From Promicromonospora umidemergens (lineage in GTDB: Bacteria; Actinomycetota; Actinomycetes; Actinomycetales; Cellulomonadaceae), in NCBI RefSeq assembly GCF_024171995.1, contig NZ_JAMTCT010000014.1, forward strand, positions 62,001 to 126,000: a stretch of DNA of 64,000 nucleotides, read 5' to 3'. The notes beneath the pieces are model-generated. The model searched no databases. It had not been told where the DNA came from and saw only the letters and a program-made list of their open reading frames with translations. This document shows, piece after piece, positions 63,429 to 64,000 of this stretch. A program made the translations under genes and the position numbers. Each line of letters starts with the position of its first letter. Within the stretch, counting starts at the first letter, position 1.

Positions 63429-63766
63429 ACGTGACCCGCTCGATCATCCTGTTCCTCGCCGCCGCCGTGTTCGAGATCGGCGGTGCCTGGCTCGTATGGC
63501 AGGGCGTCCGCGAGCACCGGGGCTGGCTGTGGATCGGTGCAGGGGTGATCGCGTTGGGCCTGTACGGGTTCTTCGCCACCCTCCAGCCCGACGCCAACTT
63601 CGGCCGGATCCTCGCGGCCTACGGGGGCGTCTTCGTGGCCGGGTCGCTCGTGTGGGGCATGGTCGTCGACGGCTTCCGCCCGGACCGCTGGGACGTGACC
63701 GGAGCGCTCGTCTGCCTGGTCGGTGTCGCGATCATCATGTACGCGCCGCGGGCGACAGCAGGCTAG
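63425..63766 (+). CDS. ynfA: YnfA/UPF0060-family membrane protein
   Basis: A 113-residue membrane protein with four helices. The opening [50 protein letters not shown], then [33 protein letters not shown], is diagnostic of YnfA, an SMR-superfamily-like small transporter. Exact substrate is unsettled (metal/drug export has been proposed). GGAGG lies 10 bases upstream of the ATG, which also overlaps the upstream peptide's stop. Confidence 0.92.
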   Translation: MNVTRSIILFLAAAVFEIGGAWLVWQGVREHRGWLWIGAGVIALGLYGFFATLQPDANFGRILAAYGGVFVAGSLVWGMVVDGFRPDRWDVTGALVCLVGVAIIMYAPRATAG

Positions 63767-63885
63767 GCGATCTGTTCGACCGCTGGACATGGCACTACTC
63801 GTCCATTGGACAACCCTCCACCCGACCAGCGGTCAGGCGGACGGGTTGGGCGGCCTGCCATCGCGGGTGGCGAGCGCGCAGAGAG

Positions 63886-64000
63886 TCACATGAGCGGGTT
63901 CTCGCCCGGCGCGAGCGGCGCACGCCAACTCGTGAGCACCTCGGCGATCTTCGCGACGTCACGCTGTGATCCGTCCGCCACGGCCATCACCAGTTCGTAG
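63886..64000 (-). CDS. C-terminal end of a gene cut by the right edge
   Basis: The minus-strand frame from the edge reads YELVMAVADGSQRDVAKIAEVLTSW, then RAPLAPGENPLM before TGA. It looks like real coding sequence (acidic helix-like, no stop), but only 38 codons are visible. Family unknown. Confidence 0.5.
   Translation of the reverse strand, partial: YELVMAVADGSQRDVAKIAEVLTSWRAPLAPGENPLM

Overview
The window is very GC-rich, gene-dense and uses many GTG/TTG starts, ATGA/GTGA overlaps and leaderless-looking genes. Together with ClpC, a Lys/Ala-tailed topoisomerase I, mycothiol-type DinB proteins, streptogrisin-like proteases and the tmk-holB order, this points to an actinomycete, probably Micrococcales (a Promicromonosporaceae/Cellulomonas-like soil or plant-polymer degrader). 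The genus is inference.

Left part (1-25.6 kb) is mostly chromosomal housekeeping and secreted enzymes: a K+-independent membrane pyrophosphatase, a DinB/DUF664 protein, a secreted M14 carboxypeptidase, an M20 peptidase, a dispanin-like membrane protein, a methyltransferase, a LysR regulator, two tandem S1 proteases with near-identical leaders, a PAP2 phosphatase, topA, tmk-holB, a HoxX-like protein with no hydrogenase genes around it, a lipoprotein and a secreted S33 peptidase.

Accessory part (25.7-29.4 kb): an intact tRNA-Thr(CGT) has the last 43 bp of its gene region repeated exactly about 2 kb downstream. The two copies bound a small island with no visible integrase. It carries a toxin/ribbon-helix-helix antitoxin pair with two operator boxes in its promoter, two small hypothetical genes and a 102-bp inverted-repeat element. 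Just outside the right repeat lies an AbiEi/AbiEii (type IV) toxin-antitoxin operon whose promoter sits inside a perfect 17-bp inverted repeat.

Middle part (29.4-38.6 kb): DoxX, an SDR with a divergent TetR regulator and palindromic operator, a DUF2809 protein, a ZapE/AFG1 homologue that appears to lack both Walker motifs, peptide deformylase, an alpha/beta hydrolase, two hypotheticals and clpC.

Right part (38.9-60.2 kb) is carbohydrate metabolism. A DctPQM TRAP transporter is followed by KduI, an IclR regulator, a KduD-like SDR, a D-2-hydroxyacid dehydrogenase, a zinc alcohol dehydrogenase, a second KduD-like SDR, a second IclR regulator (opposite strand), Eda, KdgK and an atypical epimerase: uptake of a uronate-type sugar and conversion through 2-keto-3-deoxygluconate to pyruvate and glyceraldehyde-3-phosphate. 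Next comes a LacI-controlled LplB/YtcP-type ABC importer with a GH39, a GH42 and a YesL-like protein. The last 4 kb hold a secreted metallophosphoesterase, membrane proteins, and YnfA behind a MerR-type promoter and a 24-codon upstream frame. A gene on the minus strand is cut by the right edge.
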